Shown here: positions 48,209 to 57,559 of the stretch, piece after piece
Position numbering within the stretch: position 1 is the stretch's first letter
How the letters are laid out: the number at the start of each line of letters is the position of its first letter
Assembly (NCBI RefSeq): GCF_015709525.1
Contig: NZ_JADNRA010000028.1
Coordinates: forward strand, 79,326 to 143,325
Length of the DNA stretch: 64,000 bases
Direction: 5' to 3'
DNA from: Methylocystis sp. L43
GTDB lineage: Bacteria; Pseudomonadota; Alphaproteobacteria; Rhizobiales; Beijerinckiaceae
Made by a program: the position numbers and the translations under genes
The notes under the pieces: generated by a model
Seen by the model: the letters and a program-made list of their open reading frames with translations, nothing else
What the model was told of the DNA's origin: nothing
Database searches by the model: none

Positions 48209-49567
48209 ATGTTCGACAAGATCCTTATCGCCAACCGCGGCGAAATCGCGCTGCGCATCCTGCGCGCAGCCAAAGAACTGGGCGTCGCAACAGTCGCCGT
48301 GCATTCGACCACCGACGCCGACGCCATGCATGTCAAGCTCGCCGACGAATCCGTCTGCATAGGGCCGGCGGCCGCCCGCGATTCCTATCTCAATATCCCC
48401 GCTCTGCTCTCCGCCTGCGAGATCACCGGCGCGGACGCCGTGCATCCGGGCTACGGTTTCCTTTCGGAGAACGCGCGCTTCGCGGAGATTCTCGAAGAGC
48501 ACAACATCACCTTCATCGGCCCGAAATCCGAGCACATCCGCCTGATGGGCGACAAGATCGAAGCCAAGGCGACGGCAAGAAAGCTCGGCATTCCCTGTGT
48601 GCCCGGGTCCGACGGGCCGATCCTGAGCGAAAAGGAAGCGCTCAAGATCGCCGAAAGGATCGGCTTTCCCGTTTTGGTGAAGGCGGCGTCCGGCGGCGGC
48701 GGCCGCGGCATGAAGGTCGCGCGCGACGCACATGACCTTCCCATCGCGATCGCCACCGCGCGCACCGAGGCAAAGGCCGCGTTCGGCGACGATACGGTCT
48801 ATCTCGAGAAATTCCTCGAAAAGCCGCGCCATATCGAGTTTCAGATTTTCGGCGACGGCAAGGGCCAGGCGGTTCACCTCGGCGAGCGCGACTGTTCGCT
48901 CCAGCGCCGTCACCAGAAGATCTGGGAGGAAAGCCCCTCGCCCGCGCTCAATGACGCGCAGCGTTCGGAGATCGGCGAGATCTGCTCGCGCGCCATGCGG
49001 GACATGCAATACGCCGGCGCCGGCACGATCGAGTTTCTCTACGAAAACGGCGAATTCTATTTCATCGAGATGAATACGCGCATTCAGGTCGAGCATCCGG
49101 TGACGGAGGCGATCACCGGCGTCGATCTCGTCTGCGAACAGATCCGCGTGGCGGCAGGCTCGCCGCTCTCGCTGCGACAGGAAGACATGTGGTTCTACGG
49201 CCACGCCATCGAATGCCGCGTAAACGCCGAGCACCCCGCGAGCTTCAGGCCCTCGCCCGGCCGCATCGCTTATTACCATCCACCCGGCGGCGTCGGGGTC
49301 CGCGTCGATTCAGCAGTCTATCAGGGCTATACGATCCCCTCCAACTACGACTCGCTCATCGGAAAACTGATCGTTCACGGTCGCAACCGAACGGAAGCGC
49401 TGATGCGACTGCGTCGCGCGCTCGACGAATTTATCGTTGACGGCATCGATACGACGCTTCCGCTGTTTCGCACGCTGGTGCGCAACGCCGACGTTCAAAA
49501 CGGAATTTACGACATTCATTGGTTGGAACATTTCTTGGCCACGGGCGGCATCGAGCCCGATTTTTAA
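48209..49567 (+). CDS. accC: Biotin carboxylase subunit of acetyl-CoA carboxylase
   Basis: ATP-grasp carboxylase of 452 residues. N-terminal [17 protein letters not shown], glycine-rich ATP loop [10 protein letters not shown], and the metal/biotin site [14 protein letters not shown] are all present. Complete and at normal length. Confidence 0.96.
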   Translation: MFDKILIANRGEIALRILRAAKELGVATVAVHSTTDADAMHVKLADESVCIGPAAARDSYLNIPALLSACEITGADAVHPGYGFLSENARFAEILEEHNITFIGPKSEHIRLMGDKIEAKATARKLGIPCVPGSDGPILSEKEALKIAERIGFPVLVKAASGGGGRGMKVARDAHDLPIAIATARTEAKAAFGDDTVYLEKFLEKPRHIEFQIFGDGKGQAVHLGERDCSLQRRHQKIWEESPSPALNDAQRSEIGEICSRAMRDMQYAGAGTIEFLYENGEFYFIEMNTRIQVEHPVTEAITGVDLVCEQIRVAAGSPLSLRQEDMWFYGHAIECRVNAEHPASFRPSPGRIAYYHPPGGVGVRVDSAVYQGYTIPSNYDSLIGKLIVHGRNRTEALMRLRRALDEFIVDGIDTTLPLFRTLVRNADVQNGIYDIHWLEHFLATGGIEPDF

Positions 49568-49604
49568 GAGCGAAGGTGCAAGAACTAGAGCGAAGGAGCA
49601 AGAA
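49567..49604. repeat. Short direct repeat carrying the ribosome-binding site of the MliC-like gene
   Basis: Two near-identical 18-base units (AGAGCGAAGGTGCAAGAA and AGAGCGAAGGAGCAAGAA) lie at 49567-49584 and 49587-49604. One base change turns the second into a better Shine-Dalgarno (GGAG) just before the ATG at 49606. Confidence 0.6.
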
Positions 49605-49605
49605 G

Positions 49606-49926
49606 ATGTATCGATCCTTCGTCGTCGTCGCAGCGGTTCTGACGGCAACTGCGCCGCTCTCATCCGCCCACGCAAAAACCACCGTGCGCGGTCCCTTCGT
49701 CTTCACCTGTTCGGGCGACGCCGACGCCGCTCTGACGGTCACTTTCCTGGGCGCGAACGCCGATCGCGCCAAACTTGTCTTTAAGGGCGAGACCGTAATG
49801 GCCAAGCAGGCCATGGCCGCAAGCGGCGCGCGTTACCTCGCAAAGAACATCGAGTTCTGGAACAAGGGCGACGACGCGATGGTCGCGTGGCGGGGCGCGA
49901 AGCTCAACTTCACGACGCATCATTAA
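49606..49926 (+). CDS. Secreted MliC-like protein (putative lysozyme inhibitor)
   Basis: A 106-residue periplasmic protein with a signal peptide ending near SSAHA. The C-terminal pattern (FTCSGDADAALTVTF, SGARYLAKNIEFWNKGDDAM) matches the MliC/PliC fold that inhibits C-type lysozyme. It sits between accC and aat, where relatives usually have no gene. The frame is open upstream into accC, but the signal peptide and GGAG fix the start at 49606. Confidence 0.7.
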   Translation: MYRSFVVVAAVLTATAPLSSAHAKTTVRGPFVFTCSGDADAALTVTFLGANADRAKLVFKGETVMAKQAMAASGARYLAKNIEFWNKGDDAMVAWRGAKLNFTTHH

Positions 49927-49995
49927 TTCGATTTTCTTCAAAGAAACTCGCACCCGAGGGTGGCGCGGCGTTCTCGCGCCGCTATCCTTGAATAG

Positions 49996-50664
49996 ATGTC
50001 CCGCCTCAACGCCCCCTATGCGATCACCCCGCATCTTCTACTCCGAGCCTATTCCATCGGGCTCTTCCCAATGGCCGAGAGCGCTGACGACGATCAGCTT
50101 TACTGGGTCGATCCGGAGCGGCGCGCGATCTTTCCGCTCGATGACTTCATCGTGTCGCGCTCCCTGGCCAAGACCGTGCGATCTGATCGTTTCGAGGTCG
50201 TCGTCGATCGCGATTTCGACGCAGTGATCGACGCCTGCGCCGCTCCGGCGTTTCGACGTGAGCGGACCTGGATCAACGCCGAAATTCACAGGCTTTATCG
50301 CGCGCTGTTCGATATTGGCTTCGCACATACGGTCGAATGCCGCCTCGATGGGCGTCTCGTCGGCGGGCTCTACGGCGTCGCTCTCGGAAGCGCATTTTTC
50401 GGCGAGAGCATGTTCCACCTGGAACGCGACGCCTCAAAGGTCGCGCTTGTTCACCTGATGGGGCGGTTACGAGCGGGCGGCTTTCAGCTGCTCGACACGC
50501 AATTCATTACGCCGCATCTCGCCTCGCTCGGCGCGATCGAGGTTTCGCGCGAGGAATATCATCGCGCGCTCGAACAGGCGCTCCCCGAGAAGGCCAACTT
50601 CAACGTCTGGCCGAAGAACGCGCCCGTGAGCGGCGCTCAGGCGCTGGCCGCGCTCGCGGACTAG
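49996..50664 (+). CDS. aat: Leucyl/phenylalanyl-tRNA-protein transferase
   Basis: Adds Leu or Phe to N-terminal Lys/Arg of proteins, marking them for ClpAP; 222 residues. Typical blocks: [46 protein letters not shown] and FFGESMFH. The stop overlaps by four bases the stop of the convergent DUF2155 gene. Confidence 0.95.
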   Translation: MSRLNAPYAITPHLLLRAYSIGLFPMAESADDDQLYWVDPERRAIFPLDDFIVSRSLAKTVRSDRFEVVVDRDFDAVIDACAAPAFRRERTWINAEIHRLYRALFDIGFAHTVECRLDGRLVGGLYGVALGSAFFGESMFHLERDASKVALVHLMGRLRAGGFQLLDTQFITPHLASLGAIEVSREEYHRALEQALPEKANFNVWPKNAPVSGAQALAALAD

Positions 50665-51419
50665 AAGGGGAAAAGCGGGCTGTTCGCTGGAGGCGGCGCC
50701 GCAGCGGGACTGGGCTGTTCGGCGCGCCGCTTCTTCTTCTTGCGTCCGCCTGTCGGCGAGGCGGCAGGATCTTCCGCTGGCGCAGGAGCCGCCTCAGGCT
50801 CGACGGGCGCCGGAGCGGCCTGATCGACGGGTCCGATCGGCTGATTTTCCATCGGCGGCGGCGCCGTCGGCTCAACTCTGCGCGAGCGGCGCTTCTTGCC
50901 GCTGGCGCCTTCGGGAGCGGCGGTCGCCTCGGCCTCGGCAGGCGGAGCCGCCGGCGCCGCCGCCTCAGCGGGCGGCGCGGCCGTCTCCTTGCCGCCTTTG
51001 CAGTCGACCAGCCAGACGTCATAGACCGGATGTTCGACGCCGTGGAGACCGGGACTTGCGGCGAACATCCACCCCGAGAAGACGCGCTTCGCCTCTTGTT
51101 TAGCGTCGGTCTTGACCGATTCGGGCTTGGGGTCGCCCCGGCGTTCCGGCTTGAGGATGAGTTCGTCCACCTCGACGAAGCTCGTCGTCTGCGGCGTTTC
51201 GGTCTGCGGTCGCGTGTTGCACACGCGCGGCGTCACCTGAAGGGCGCCGAACTGCACCGTTTCGTCGATCGCGACGTCAAAATTGATGATGCGGCCAGTG
51301 GTTTTGTCGAGGCCGGCGAAGATCGCGGTCGGGTGCCGGATCGGCTCGGCTGACGCGGCGACCGCAAATAAAGCCCACGCGCCGACAGCCGCTGGCGTCA
51401 GGGATAAGGGCAACTTCAT
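50661..51419 (-). CDS. DUF2155 secreted protein with Pro/Ala-rich tail
   Basis: A 252-residue protein with a signal peptide ending ASAEP. The DUF2155 domain follows ([18 protein letters not shown], then CNTRP and [28 protein letters not shown]). The C-terminal third is a Pro/Ala/Glu-rich, likely disordered tail with basic clusters. The start at 51419 is fixed by the signal peptide; the frame runs further upstream into the neighbouring gene. DUF2155 next to aat and NDUFA12 is the normal alphaproteobacterial order. Function unknown. Confidence 0.85.
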   Translation of the reverse strand: MKLPLSLTPAAVGAWALFAVAASAEPIRHPTAIFAGLDKTTGRIINFDVAIDETVQFGALQVTPRVCNTRPQTETPQTTSFVEVDELILKPERRGDPKPESVKTDAKQEAKRVFSGWMFAASPGLHGVEHPVYDVWLVDCKGGKETAAPPAEAAAPAAPPAEAEATAAPEGASGKKRRSRRVEPTAPPPMENQPIGPVDQAAPAPVEPEAAPAPAEDPAASPTGGRKKKKRRAEQPSPAAAPPPANSPLFPF

Positions 51420-51505
51420 CCGATCACCGCATGATTCTCCGCCCGCTTCAAAAACAAGCCGGGGACGAAAGCAGGCAAGAAAGGCCTTTCCAAGGAGAGC
51501 GCCGC

Positions 51506-51913
51506 TCAGCCTTCGGGCCGCCAGGGGGCGTAGTCGCCGCCGGCGGGCGGCCGCTCGCCCAGCGCAAGCTGAGAGCCCGGCGGCCGATAGGCCTGCGGCG
51601 TTCCGGTCAAATTGGCCTGATGCGGAAGCTCCCAGCCGCGCGGCCGATAGGTCTCGTCCGTCGGCGGCGTATCCACCGTGTGGTGCAGCCAGCCATACCA
51701 TCCGGGCGGCGTCGCCGACCCCTCGCAATAGCCGTTATAAATCACCCAGCGCCGTTCAAACCCGAGCGCGGAATCGATCTTGCCGCCGCGCCGACGGTAA
51801 TAAACATTGCCGAATTCATCTTCGCCGACGCGCTCGCCGTACAGCAGCGTCCACAGGCCGGTGCTGAGCGTGGCGCGGTTCCACCAGGTGAAGAAGCGAA
51901 CGATATAGGACAT
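51506..51913 (-). CDS. NDUFA12-family subunit of NADH:ubiquinone oxidoreductase
   Basis: A 135-residue homologue of mitochondrial complex I subunit NDUFA12 (B17.2), characteristic of alphaproteobacteria. Motifs: GERVGEDEFGNVYYR, RRWVIYNG and PPGWYGWLHHTVDTPP. The ATG at 51913 matches family N-termini; the frame is open further upstream. Confidence 0.92.
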   Translation of the reverse strand: MSYIVRFFTWWNRATLSTGLWTLLYGERVGEDEFGNVYYRRRGGKIDSALGFERRWVIYNGYCEGSATPPGWYGWLHHTVDTPPTDETYRPRGWELPHQANLTGTPQAYRPPGSQLALGERPPAGGDYAPWRPEG

Positions 51914-52038
51914 GTATCTGGCGTCCTCAATTTTGTGGCCCCTTATTGCGTCTGATGGCGCCAATGTCCAGCCTTGCCGCAACCCCGCCATCGTTGCCGC
52001 TCGCGCTTCCGCTTGCGGCGCCCCAGACGGAGGACTGC

Positions 52039-53250
52039 ATGTCCGCGACCCTTTCGACCCAATGCTGCGTCGTCGGCGGCGGCCCTGCCGGGCTCATGGC
52101 CGGGTTTCTGCTCGCGCGCGCCGGCGTTGACGTCATCGTCCTCGAAAAACACGCCGATTTTCTGCGCGATTTTCGCGGCGACACGATTCACCCATCGACG
52201 CTGCGCATTATGGACGAACTCGGCCTGCTCGATGAATTCCTGCGGCTTCCGCACCACAAGACCTATGCGCTTTCGGCTTGGATCGGCGAGCGTCAATATA
52301 AGGTCGCCGACTTTTCGAGCCTCCCCGGCGCGTGCAATTTCATCGCCTTCATGCCGCAGTGGGATTTTCTCGACTTTATCGCTGAGCATGCGCGCGCGCT
52401 GCCCAACTTCCGGCTTTTGATGCAAACCGCTGGCGAGCGCCTCTCGTTTGACGGCGACCGCGTCTGCGGCGTTTCGGCGAAAGGGCCGGAAGGAGAACTG
52501 AAGATCGAGGCCAAGCTCGTCATCGCCGCCGATGGGCGGAGCTCGCGGATGCGCGAGGACACGAAGCTCCCCGTCGAGGATTTCGGCGCGCCGATGGACG
52601 TGCTGTGGTTCAAGCTGCCGCGCAAGGAAAGCGATCCCGACGAAAGCTTCGGCCGCGTCGCGCCGGGGCGCATGCTGGCGATGATCGATCGCGGCTCCTA
52701 CTGGCAGTGCGGCTGCGTCATTCCGAAAGGCGACGCCGAAAAATTGCGCGAGAAAGGCATCGAGACGTTTCGTGAGTCGATCGCCGGCTTAACGCCCTTT
52801 CTCGCCGATCGCGTCGACACGCTCAAGGATTGGACCGACGTCAGCCTGCTGACCGTTCAAGTCAACCGCCTCAAGATTTGGAGCCGTCCCGGATTGCTGT
52901 GCATCGGCGACGCCGCGCACGCCATGTCGCCGGTTGGCGGCGTCGGGGTGAACCTGGCGATCCAGGACGCCGTCGCCGCCGCCAATCTCCTTGCCGCCAA
53001 GCTGCGCGCCAACACGCTAAGCGATGAGGACGTGCGCGCCGTGCAGCGCCGGCGGGAGTTTCCGACCCGCGTCACGCAGGCCCTTCAGCTCGCCATCCAG
53101 AATCGCGCGGTGCGCAGCGTGCTCTCGGCGGAGAAGCCCTTCGATGCGCCGCTGGCGCTGCGACTCCTCAACGCCGTGCCGCTGCTGCGTCGATTGCCGG
53201 CGCGGCTCATCGGACTCGGCGTGCGGCCCGAGCATATTGAAACGCCTTGA
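52039..53250 (+). CDS. FAD-dependent monooxygenase (PHBH/UbiH-like)
   Basis: A 403-residue flavoprotein. The dinucleotide motif VVGGGPAGLMAGFLLARAG is near the N-terminus, followed by the RGDTIHPSTL active-site region and the C-terminal FAD motif CIGDAAHAMSPVGGVGVNLAIQDA. The ATG at 52039 has GGAGG upstream; longer frames from 51946 are unlikely. Substrate unknown. Confidence 0.88.
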   Translation: MSATLSTQCCVVGGGPAGLMAGFLLARAGVDVIVLEKHADFLRDFRGDTIHPSTLRIMDELGLLDEFLRLPHHKTYALSAWIGERQYKVADFSSLPGACNFIAFMPQWDFLDFIAEHARALPNFRLLMQTAGERLSFDGDRVCGVSAKGPEGELKIEAKLVIAADGRSSRMREDTKLPVEDFGAPMDVLWFKLPRKESDPDESFGRVAPGRMLAMIDRGSYWQCGCVIPKGDAEKLREKGIETFRESIAGLTPFLADRVDTLKDWTDVSLLTVQVNRLKIWSRPGLLCIGDAAHAMSPVGGVGVNLAIQDAVAAANLLAAKLRANTLSDEDVRAVQRRREFPTRVTQALQLAIQNRAVRSVLSAEKPFDAPLALRLLNAVPLLRRLPARLIGLGVRPEHIETP

Positions 53251-53262
53251 TGCAATCCCTCT

Positions 53263-53370
53263 TGTCATTCCCGGCAGGCCGAAGGCCTGACCGGGAATCC
53301 AGAGCAACTCCCGCAAAGTTTAACTATTCTGGATTCCCGATCGCGCGCTTTGCGCGCGTCGGGAATGACA
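53263..53370. repeat. Complex palindromic repeat (TGTCATTCCCG ... CGGGAATGACA), MITE-like
   Basis: About 108 bases bounded by inverted 11-mers at 53263-53273 and 53360-53370. Inside are a GGCAGGCC/GGCCTGACC hairpin, a GGGAATCCAGA/TCTGGATTCCC pair and a GCGCGC hairpin, so the element can fold as a cruciform. It sits between convergent genes. Confidence 0.75.
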
Positions 53371-53407
53371 TCCCAACTGTTCCTGCGGATGCTTTATGAC
53401 GGCCGCG

Positions 53408-54424
53408 TCAGTTCGTCCCGCGAATAAAGGCGCCGAAAGCGCGCGGGCCGTCGCCGGTCTCCGCCTTGCCCAGAACTTTCAGCGTCTGCGCGTCGACCGC
53501 CCAGAGTTCGTTTGAGAACCAATTGGCGACATAGACTCGCGCGCCGTCGCCACTGACCGCAAGCCCTTCCGGATATTCGCCGACCTTTATCGTTTCGAGC
53601 GGCGCCAAGCTTTCAGCGTCGAAGACGCTGACGCTGTCGGCATGCTGATTGGCGACGAAGACACGGCCCTTGGCGAGCGCCACCGTGTAAGGCCGGCTGC
53701 CGCATTTGAGCGTCGCGACGACTTTGCGAGAAGCGAGGTCGACGACGCTGACATCGTCGGATTCCACATTGGCCGAATAGGCGCGCGCGCCGGCGGCGTC
53801 GATCGTCACGCCGAAGGGATGCTTGCCGACCGGTATGATCGCGACGCGTGAAAGCGTCGCCGCGTCAATAATGGAAAGCGCATTGTCGTCGCGGTCGGCG
53901 ACGACAATCGTGTTGCCGTCCGCCGTGACGGCGACGCCCGACACCATTGCGCCGACGCCGACGCTGCGCTGCGCGCCATTCGCCAGATCAATCTCGACGA
54001 GGCGCCGGCCATAGAGGTCGGCGATATAGACGCGCTTGCCGTCGGGGCTCACGGCGACGCCGAGCGGCCCGCCTTCGACCGGAATGCGCTTCTCGATGGT
54101 GCGGGTCGCCGCATCGATGACGGTGAGAAACTTGCCTTCCGGGCTGGTGATGAAGGCGCGCGCGCCGTCGCGCGACACCGCGACGCCCGCCGGCTTGCCG
54201 CCGATGGGCAGAGTCGCGACGGTCTGCATTTTGGAAAGATCGACGATCGACAGCGCGTCGGCGCCTTGCGCGGTGATGAAGGCCTCGTCGGCCAGGGCGG
54301 GTGAAGCCAGAACAACAAAGAGACCGGCGAGTAAGGCGCGCGCCCATCCCCTCTCCCCGTTTACGGGGAGAGGGGATGGGTGAGGGGCCGGGGCATTTGT
54401 CCTATACATCCGATCATGCGCCAT
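53408..54424 (-). CDS. YVTN-type beta-propeller, periplasmic
   Basis: A 338-residue protein of about seven YVTN/YncE repeats (for example GGKPAGVAVSRDGARAFIT, VSPDGKRVYIADLYGRRLVEI and ANQHADSVSVFDAESLAPL), after a hydrophobic segment with a cleavage site near ASPALA. Related propellers accompany PQQ-dependent alcohol oxidation. The residues before the signal core (about 15-27) are encoded by the palindrome at 54343-54380, so ATG 54424 or 54409 is required as the start. It is the third gene of an operon with two MxaD-like genes. Confidence 0.85.
   Translation of the reverse strand: MAHDRMYRTNAPAPHPSPLPVNGERGWARALLAGLFVVLASPALADEAFITAQGADALSIVDLSKMQTVATLPIGGKPAGVAVSRDGARAFITSPEGKFLTVIDAATRTIEKRIPVEGGPLGVAVSPDGKRVYIADLYGRRLVEIDLANGAQRSVGVGAMVSGVAVTADGNTIVVADRDDNALSIIDAATLSRVAIIPVGKHPFGVTIDAAGARAYSANVESDDVSVVDLASRKVVATLKCGSRPYTVALAKGRVFVANQHADSVSVFDAESLAPLETIKVGEYPEGLAVSGDGARVYVANWFSNELWAVDAQTLKVLGKAETGDGPRAFGAFIRGTN
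54343..54380. repeat. 18-bp perfect-stem hairpin inside the beta-propeller signal region
   Basis: CCCATCCCCTCTCCCCGT, TT, and its complement form one of the strongest hairpins in the window, right after the start codon of the propeller gene. The same type of hairpin occurs at 54458-54486 and 17857-17884. Confidence 0.85.
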
Positions 54425-54457
54425 AGGTTCGGAAAATCACCAAGCCCCTCACCCTAG

Positions 54458-54486
54458 CCCTCTCCCCGCTATTGGCGGGGAGAGGG
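54458..54486. repeat. 12-bp hairpin supplying the stop codon of the upstream MxaD-like gene
   Basis: CCCTCTCCCCGC, TATTG, GCGGGGAGAGGG overlaps the 3' end of the gene ending at 54469: the final residues (PSPRQ) and the TAG are encoded within the palindrome. Confidence 0.8.
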
Positions 54487-55071
54487 AACGCTCGCTTCCA
54501 CCTTCGCCTTCAAGGCGGCGAGATAGGCGCGCTGCAGCCCCGTCGCCGCGGCGATGGCGACGTCGTCGTTCAATTCCGGTGGCGGGTCGTTGTTGGGATA
54601 ACCGCGGTAGAAGCGCGCCTTCCATTCGACCTGCGTCTTGCCGCCTTCGGCCGGCCGCAGCGTAATCAGCGCGGTGTAATTCGTCGCTGGCAGCCGCTTC
54701 ACGTCATCGCCTTCGCGATGGACGCCAAGCAGCATCCGCTCGGCGTCGCGTTTCGTCAGCAGTTCCTCGATGACGCCGCCGTCGGCCATGATCAGCCTGC
54801 GCCGCGCCTGATCGGGAACATCGTCGCCCGATGCTTCTACACTGGCGACGCCCGGCAGCCAGTCGGCGTGAGCGAAGTCAGAGACGACCGCCCAGACTTT
54901 GCCGGGCGGCGCATCCACGATCGTCGTCTCGACGACTTTCAGCGGCGACGCGCCATGCGCCGCGAATGCGGCGATCGGCAGAAACACAGCGAGCCCCGCC
55001 GCGGCGCCAAGGATGCGCCGGCGCGTTGCGGCGATATCGCCCCAGGGCGATAGGGTGAAGGGCTTCCTCAT
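54469..55071 (-). CDS. MxaD-like periplasmic SRPBCC protein (copy 1)
   Basis: A 200-residue START-like protein after a signal peptide (hydrophobic stretch to AAFAAHGA). It shares with its neighbour the MxaD pattern: LKVVETTIVDAPPGKVWAVV, GGVIEELLTK, LPATNYTALITLRP and ARFYRGYPNNDPPPEL. MxaD helps electron transfer from methanol dehydrogenase to cytochrome c-L in methylotrophs; that role is inferred here. The ATG at 55071 is formed by the palindromic repeat itself (CCTCAGGATGAGG). Confidence 0.8.
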   Translation of the reverse strand: MRKPFTLSPWGDIAATRRRILGAAAGLAVFLPIAAFAAHGASPLKVVETTIVDAPPGKVWAVVSDFAHADWLPGVASVEASGDDVPDQARRRLIMADGGVIEELLTKRDAERMLLGVHREGDDVKRLPATNYTALITLRPAEGGKTQVEWKARFYRGYPNNDPPPELNDDVAIAAATGLQRAYLAALKAKVEASVPSPRQ

Positions 55072-55116
55072 CCTGAGGAGCGTGCGCAGCACGCGTCTCG
55101 AAGGACGAGGAAGCCC
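55060..55116. repeat. Dispersed palindromic repeat providing a start codon
   Basis: GGGCTTCCTCATCCTGAGGA ... CTCGAAGGACGAGGAAGCCC; the outer arms are perfect. It lies between the two MxaD-like genes and contains the ATG of the downstream one. Confidence 0.85.
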
Positions 55117-55154
55117 GCTTTCGCGTGTGTTTTCCTCACCCTCATGAGCGGCGC

Positions 55155-55706
55155 CTACTTGCTCTCCGCCTTGGCCTTCAATGCGGCGAGACCGGACTTG
55201 TAAATATCGCCCACCGCCTTCAGCCCCGCCTCGTCGGAAAGTTCCGGCGGCGGATCATTATTCATGAAGCCGCGATAGAACGCGCCCTTCCATTCGACGA
55301 CGCTCTTGCCGCCGTCTTCCTTCACGCTGATCGTCGAAGCGTAGTTATTGACCGGCAGCACTTTCACGTCGACGGCGTCGATCTTGTAGCTCAGCGACTT
55401 GCCGTCGGCGTCATATTTAGTCAGCGACTCCTCGATCACGCCGCCATTCTTAAGGGTCAGCTTGCGCTTGGCGTCGGCGGCGTTGCCGCCCGTCCCTTCC
55501 GTCTTGGCAATAGCGGGATGCCAGTTCCAATCCTGGAAATTGCCGACGATCTCCCAGACCTTCGCGGCCGGGGCGTCGATTTCAATCTTTTCGACGACCT
55601 TCTGGCGCGACGGGCCGTGCGCGAAGGCGGGACCGGCGAGCAGCCCGGCGGAAAACAGCGACAGGGCCGCAACGACACATGCGCGGCGCGCAAGCACAAA
55701 CGTCAT
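55155..55706 (-). CDS. MxaD-like periplasmic SRPBCC protein (copy 2)
   Basis: A 183-residue secreted protein (signal peptide ending GPAFAHG). Family pattern: QKVVEKIEIDAPAAKVWEIVG, NWHPAIAKTEGTGG, RKLTLKNGGVIEESLTKYD and GAFYRGFMNNDPPPELSDEA. It is about half identical to copy 1 by eye, so the two are likely a duplication. GGAG lies nine bases before the ATG. First gene of the three-gene operon. Confidence 0.85.
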   Translation of the reverse strand: MTFVLARRACVVAALSLFSAGLLAGPAFAHGPSRQKVVEKIEIDAPAAKVWEIVGNFQDWNWHPAIAKTEGTGGNAADAKRKLTLKNGGVIEESLTKYDADGKSLSYKIDAVDVKVLPVNNYASTISVKEDGGKSVVEWKGAFYRGFMNNDPPPELSDEAGLKAVGDIYKSGLAALKAKAESK

Positions 55707-55917
55707 TAGGATCTCCCAGAAAGCCTGATCTTGGCCGCCAGTGTGAGCGGGCAGGCGCACATAAGGGCGCCTCAAGCGGCGGCGTCAAGAGTAGCGAAGA
55801 ACTCGACCGCGCGGGCGCCGTCGTCAGGTCGACGATGGCGTGAAGGGCGTGTGCGCCACTTGCGCCCCAAGTCACCACCATCCATATACCATCCAGACAG
55901 ATGGTAAGAGGACGGCT

Positions 55918-56334
55918 ATGCCGGACATACACAAATTGCGAGAAAGGCCGCCGGAGGCCGAGAAAATCACGATTAATGTAGGCTATGTCGATCTCGGCCA
56001 TATCGATCTCTTGGTGCGCGAAGGCTTCTACTCCAACCGCACCGACTTCATCCGCACGGCGATTCGCAATCAGCTCGGCGCGCATGCGGACGCGGTCAAG
56101 CAGTGCATCGTGCGGAACACGCTCGATCTCGGCTTGCGCCACTACAGTCGCGAAGACCTCGAGGCCGTAAAGGCGGCGGGCCGCAGACTGCGCATCCATG
56201 TCCTGGGACTGGCGTCCATCGCCGAAGACGTCACGCCGGAACTCGCGCGCGAGACCATTGAATCCATCACGGTGCTCGGCGCGCTGCAAGCGAGCAAGTC
56301 CGTCAAGGCGGCGCTCCAGGACCGCATCAGTTGA
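55918..56334 (+). CDS. CopG-like ribbon-helix-helix regulator
   Basis: A 138-residue protein with an N-terminal RHH domain (EKITINVGYVDLGHIDLLV, REGFYSNRTDFIRTAIRN) and a helical C-terminal half. It likely binds DNA as a dimer. GAGG precedes the ATG at 55918. It ends 31 bases before a PHA-depolymerase-like esterase gene, suggesting it regulates that gene. Confidence 0.82.
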   Translation: MPDIHKLRERPPEAEKITINVGYVDLGHIDLLVREGFYSNRTDFIRTAIRNQLGAHADAVKQCIVRNTLDLGLRHYSREDLEAVKAAGRRLRIHVLGLASIAEDVTPELARETIESITVLGALQASKSVKAALQDRIS

Positions 56335-56365
56335 CCTTCCCCACTCTCCCGCGAGGCGTAGACAA

Positions 56366-57511
56366 ATGAAAAACCTCCTGACGAGCGCCTTCAACAGGGC
56401 GACGCAGCTGACCCGCGAGCAAAATCTCAACGAAGCGACGCGCGTGCTGATGCGCGCGCTGACGAACGGCGCCGCAGCGCCAACGCCGCAGCCGGCCGCG
56501 CACGCCGAGCCGCATCCCCCGACGTTTCGTCTGCGCCGCCCGCTCGGCGAGACGGTGGAGTTGCTGCGTCACGCCGGACTTCCGGGCCTTGATCAAAGCG
56601 GCGCGCCGCTCGTCGCCCTGCGAAAAGCGCCCAAAATCGACGTTCCGGCAGGCGCCGCCTATGTCTCGCGCAGCCATGTCGGCCCGGCCGGCGCCCGCGA
56701 CTATAAGGTCTATGCGCCCAATGGCGTTGGAGACGGCAAACGGCCTTTGATCGTGATGCTTCACGGCTGCGCGCAGAACCCCGACGACTTCGCCGTCGGC
56801 TCGCGAATGAACGAACTGGCTGAAGAACATGGTTTCATCGTCGCCTATCCGGCGCAGTCCACCCAAGCCAATCAGATGGGCTGCTGGAACTGGTTCAACC
56901 CGGCGGATCAGACCCGCGAGAAGGGCGAGCCGAGCCTCATCGCCGGCCTGACCTGCGCCATCATGGCGGAGTGGCGCGTCGATGAGTCGCGCGTCTATGT
57001 GGCGGGTTTGTCGGCCGGCGGCGCCATGGCGGCGACAATGGCCGCGACCTATCCGGAGCTCTACGCCGCAGTCGGCATACATTCCGGTCTCGCGCATGGC
57101 TCGGCCAGCGACGTCGCCTCCGCCTTCGCGGCGATGGGCGGCAAATTCGAGCTCGGCGCGGCGCGCAGGTCGCTGTCTGACGGCGTGCGGACAATCGTTT
57201 TCCACGGCGAAGCCGACCAGAAGGTGCATCCGACCAATGGCGAAACGATCATCGCAGGGGCTCGGCTCGATCTTGCCGATGCGCTCGCGCGCGAAACGCG
57301 CGAGACCGGATCGGCGGGCGGCCGCAATTACAGCCGCACCGTCATCGCGGACGCGCGCGGCGTGCCGCAGCTGGAACATTGGGCTGTCGAGGGGCTCGGC
57401 CACGCCTGGTCGGGCGGCAATCCCGACGGCTCCTTCGCCGATCGCCATGGTCCCGAGGCTTCACGCGAGATGGTGCGGTTTTTCCTCGCGGACGCCGCGA
57501 CGGCGCGGTAG
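56366..57511 (+). CDS. PHB/PHA depolymerase-family esterase (LpqC type)
   Basis: Alpha/beta-hydrolase of 381 residues, without a clear signal peptide. The oxyanion block MLHGCAQNPDDF, the lipase box GLSAGG (Ser216), the acidic GEADQKVHP and the catalytic His in EGLGHAWSGG are all visible, as in extracellular-type short-chain PHA depolymerases. Substrate may be PHB or another polyester. The N-terminal 60 residues are helical and then Pro/Ala-rich. Confidence 0.85.
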   Translation: MKNLLTSAFNRATQLTREQNLNEATRVLMRALTNGAAAPTPQPAAHAEPHPPTFRLRRPLGETVELLRHAGLPGLDQSGAPLVALRKAPKIDVPAGAAYVSRSHVGPAGARDYKVYAPNGVGDGKRPLIVMLHGCAQNPDDFAVGSRMNELAEEHGFIVAYPAQSTQANQMGCWNWFNPADQTREKGEPSLIAGLTCAIMAEWRVDESRVYVAGLSAGGAMAATMAATYPELYAAVGIHSGLAHGSASDVASAFAAMGGKFELGAARRSLSDGVRTIVFHGEADQKVHPTNGETIIAGARLDLADALARETRETGSAGGRNYSRTVIADARGVPQLEHWAVEGLGHAWSGGNPDGSFADRHGPEASREMVRFFLADAATAR

Positions 57512-57559
57512 CGCAGGCGCTGTCATGCGCCTGTCTTAGAGGCGCTGCATCTGCGCGCC

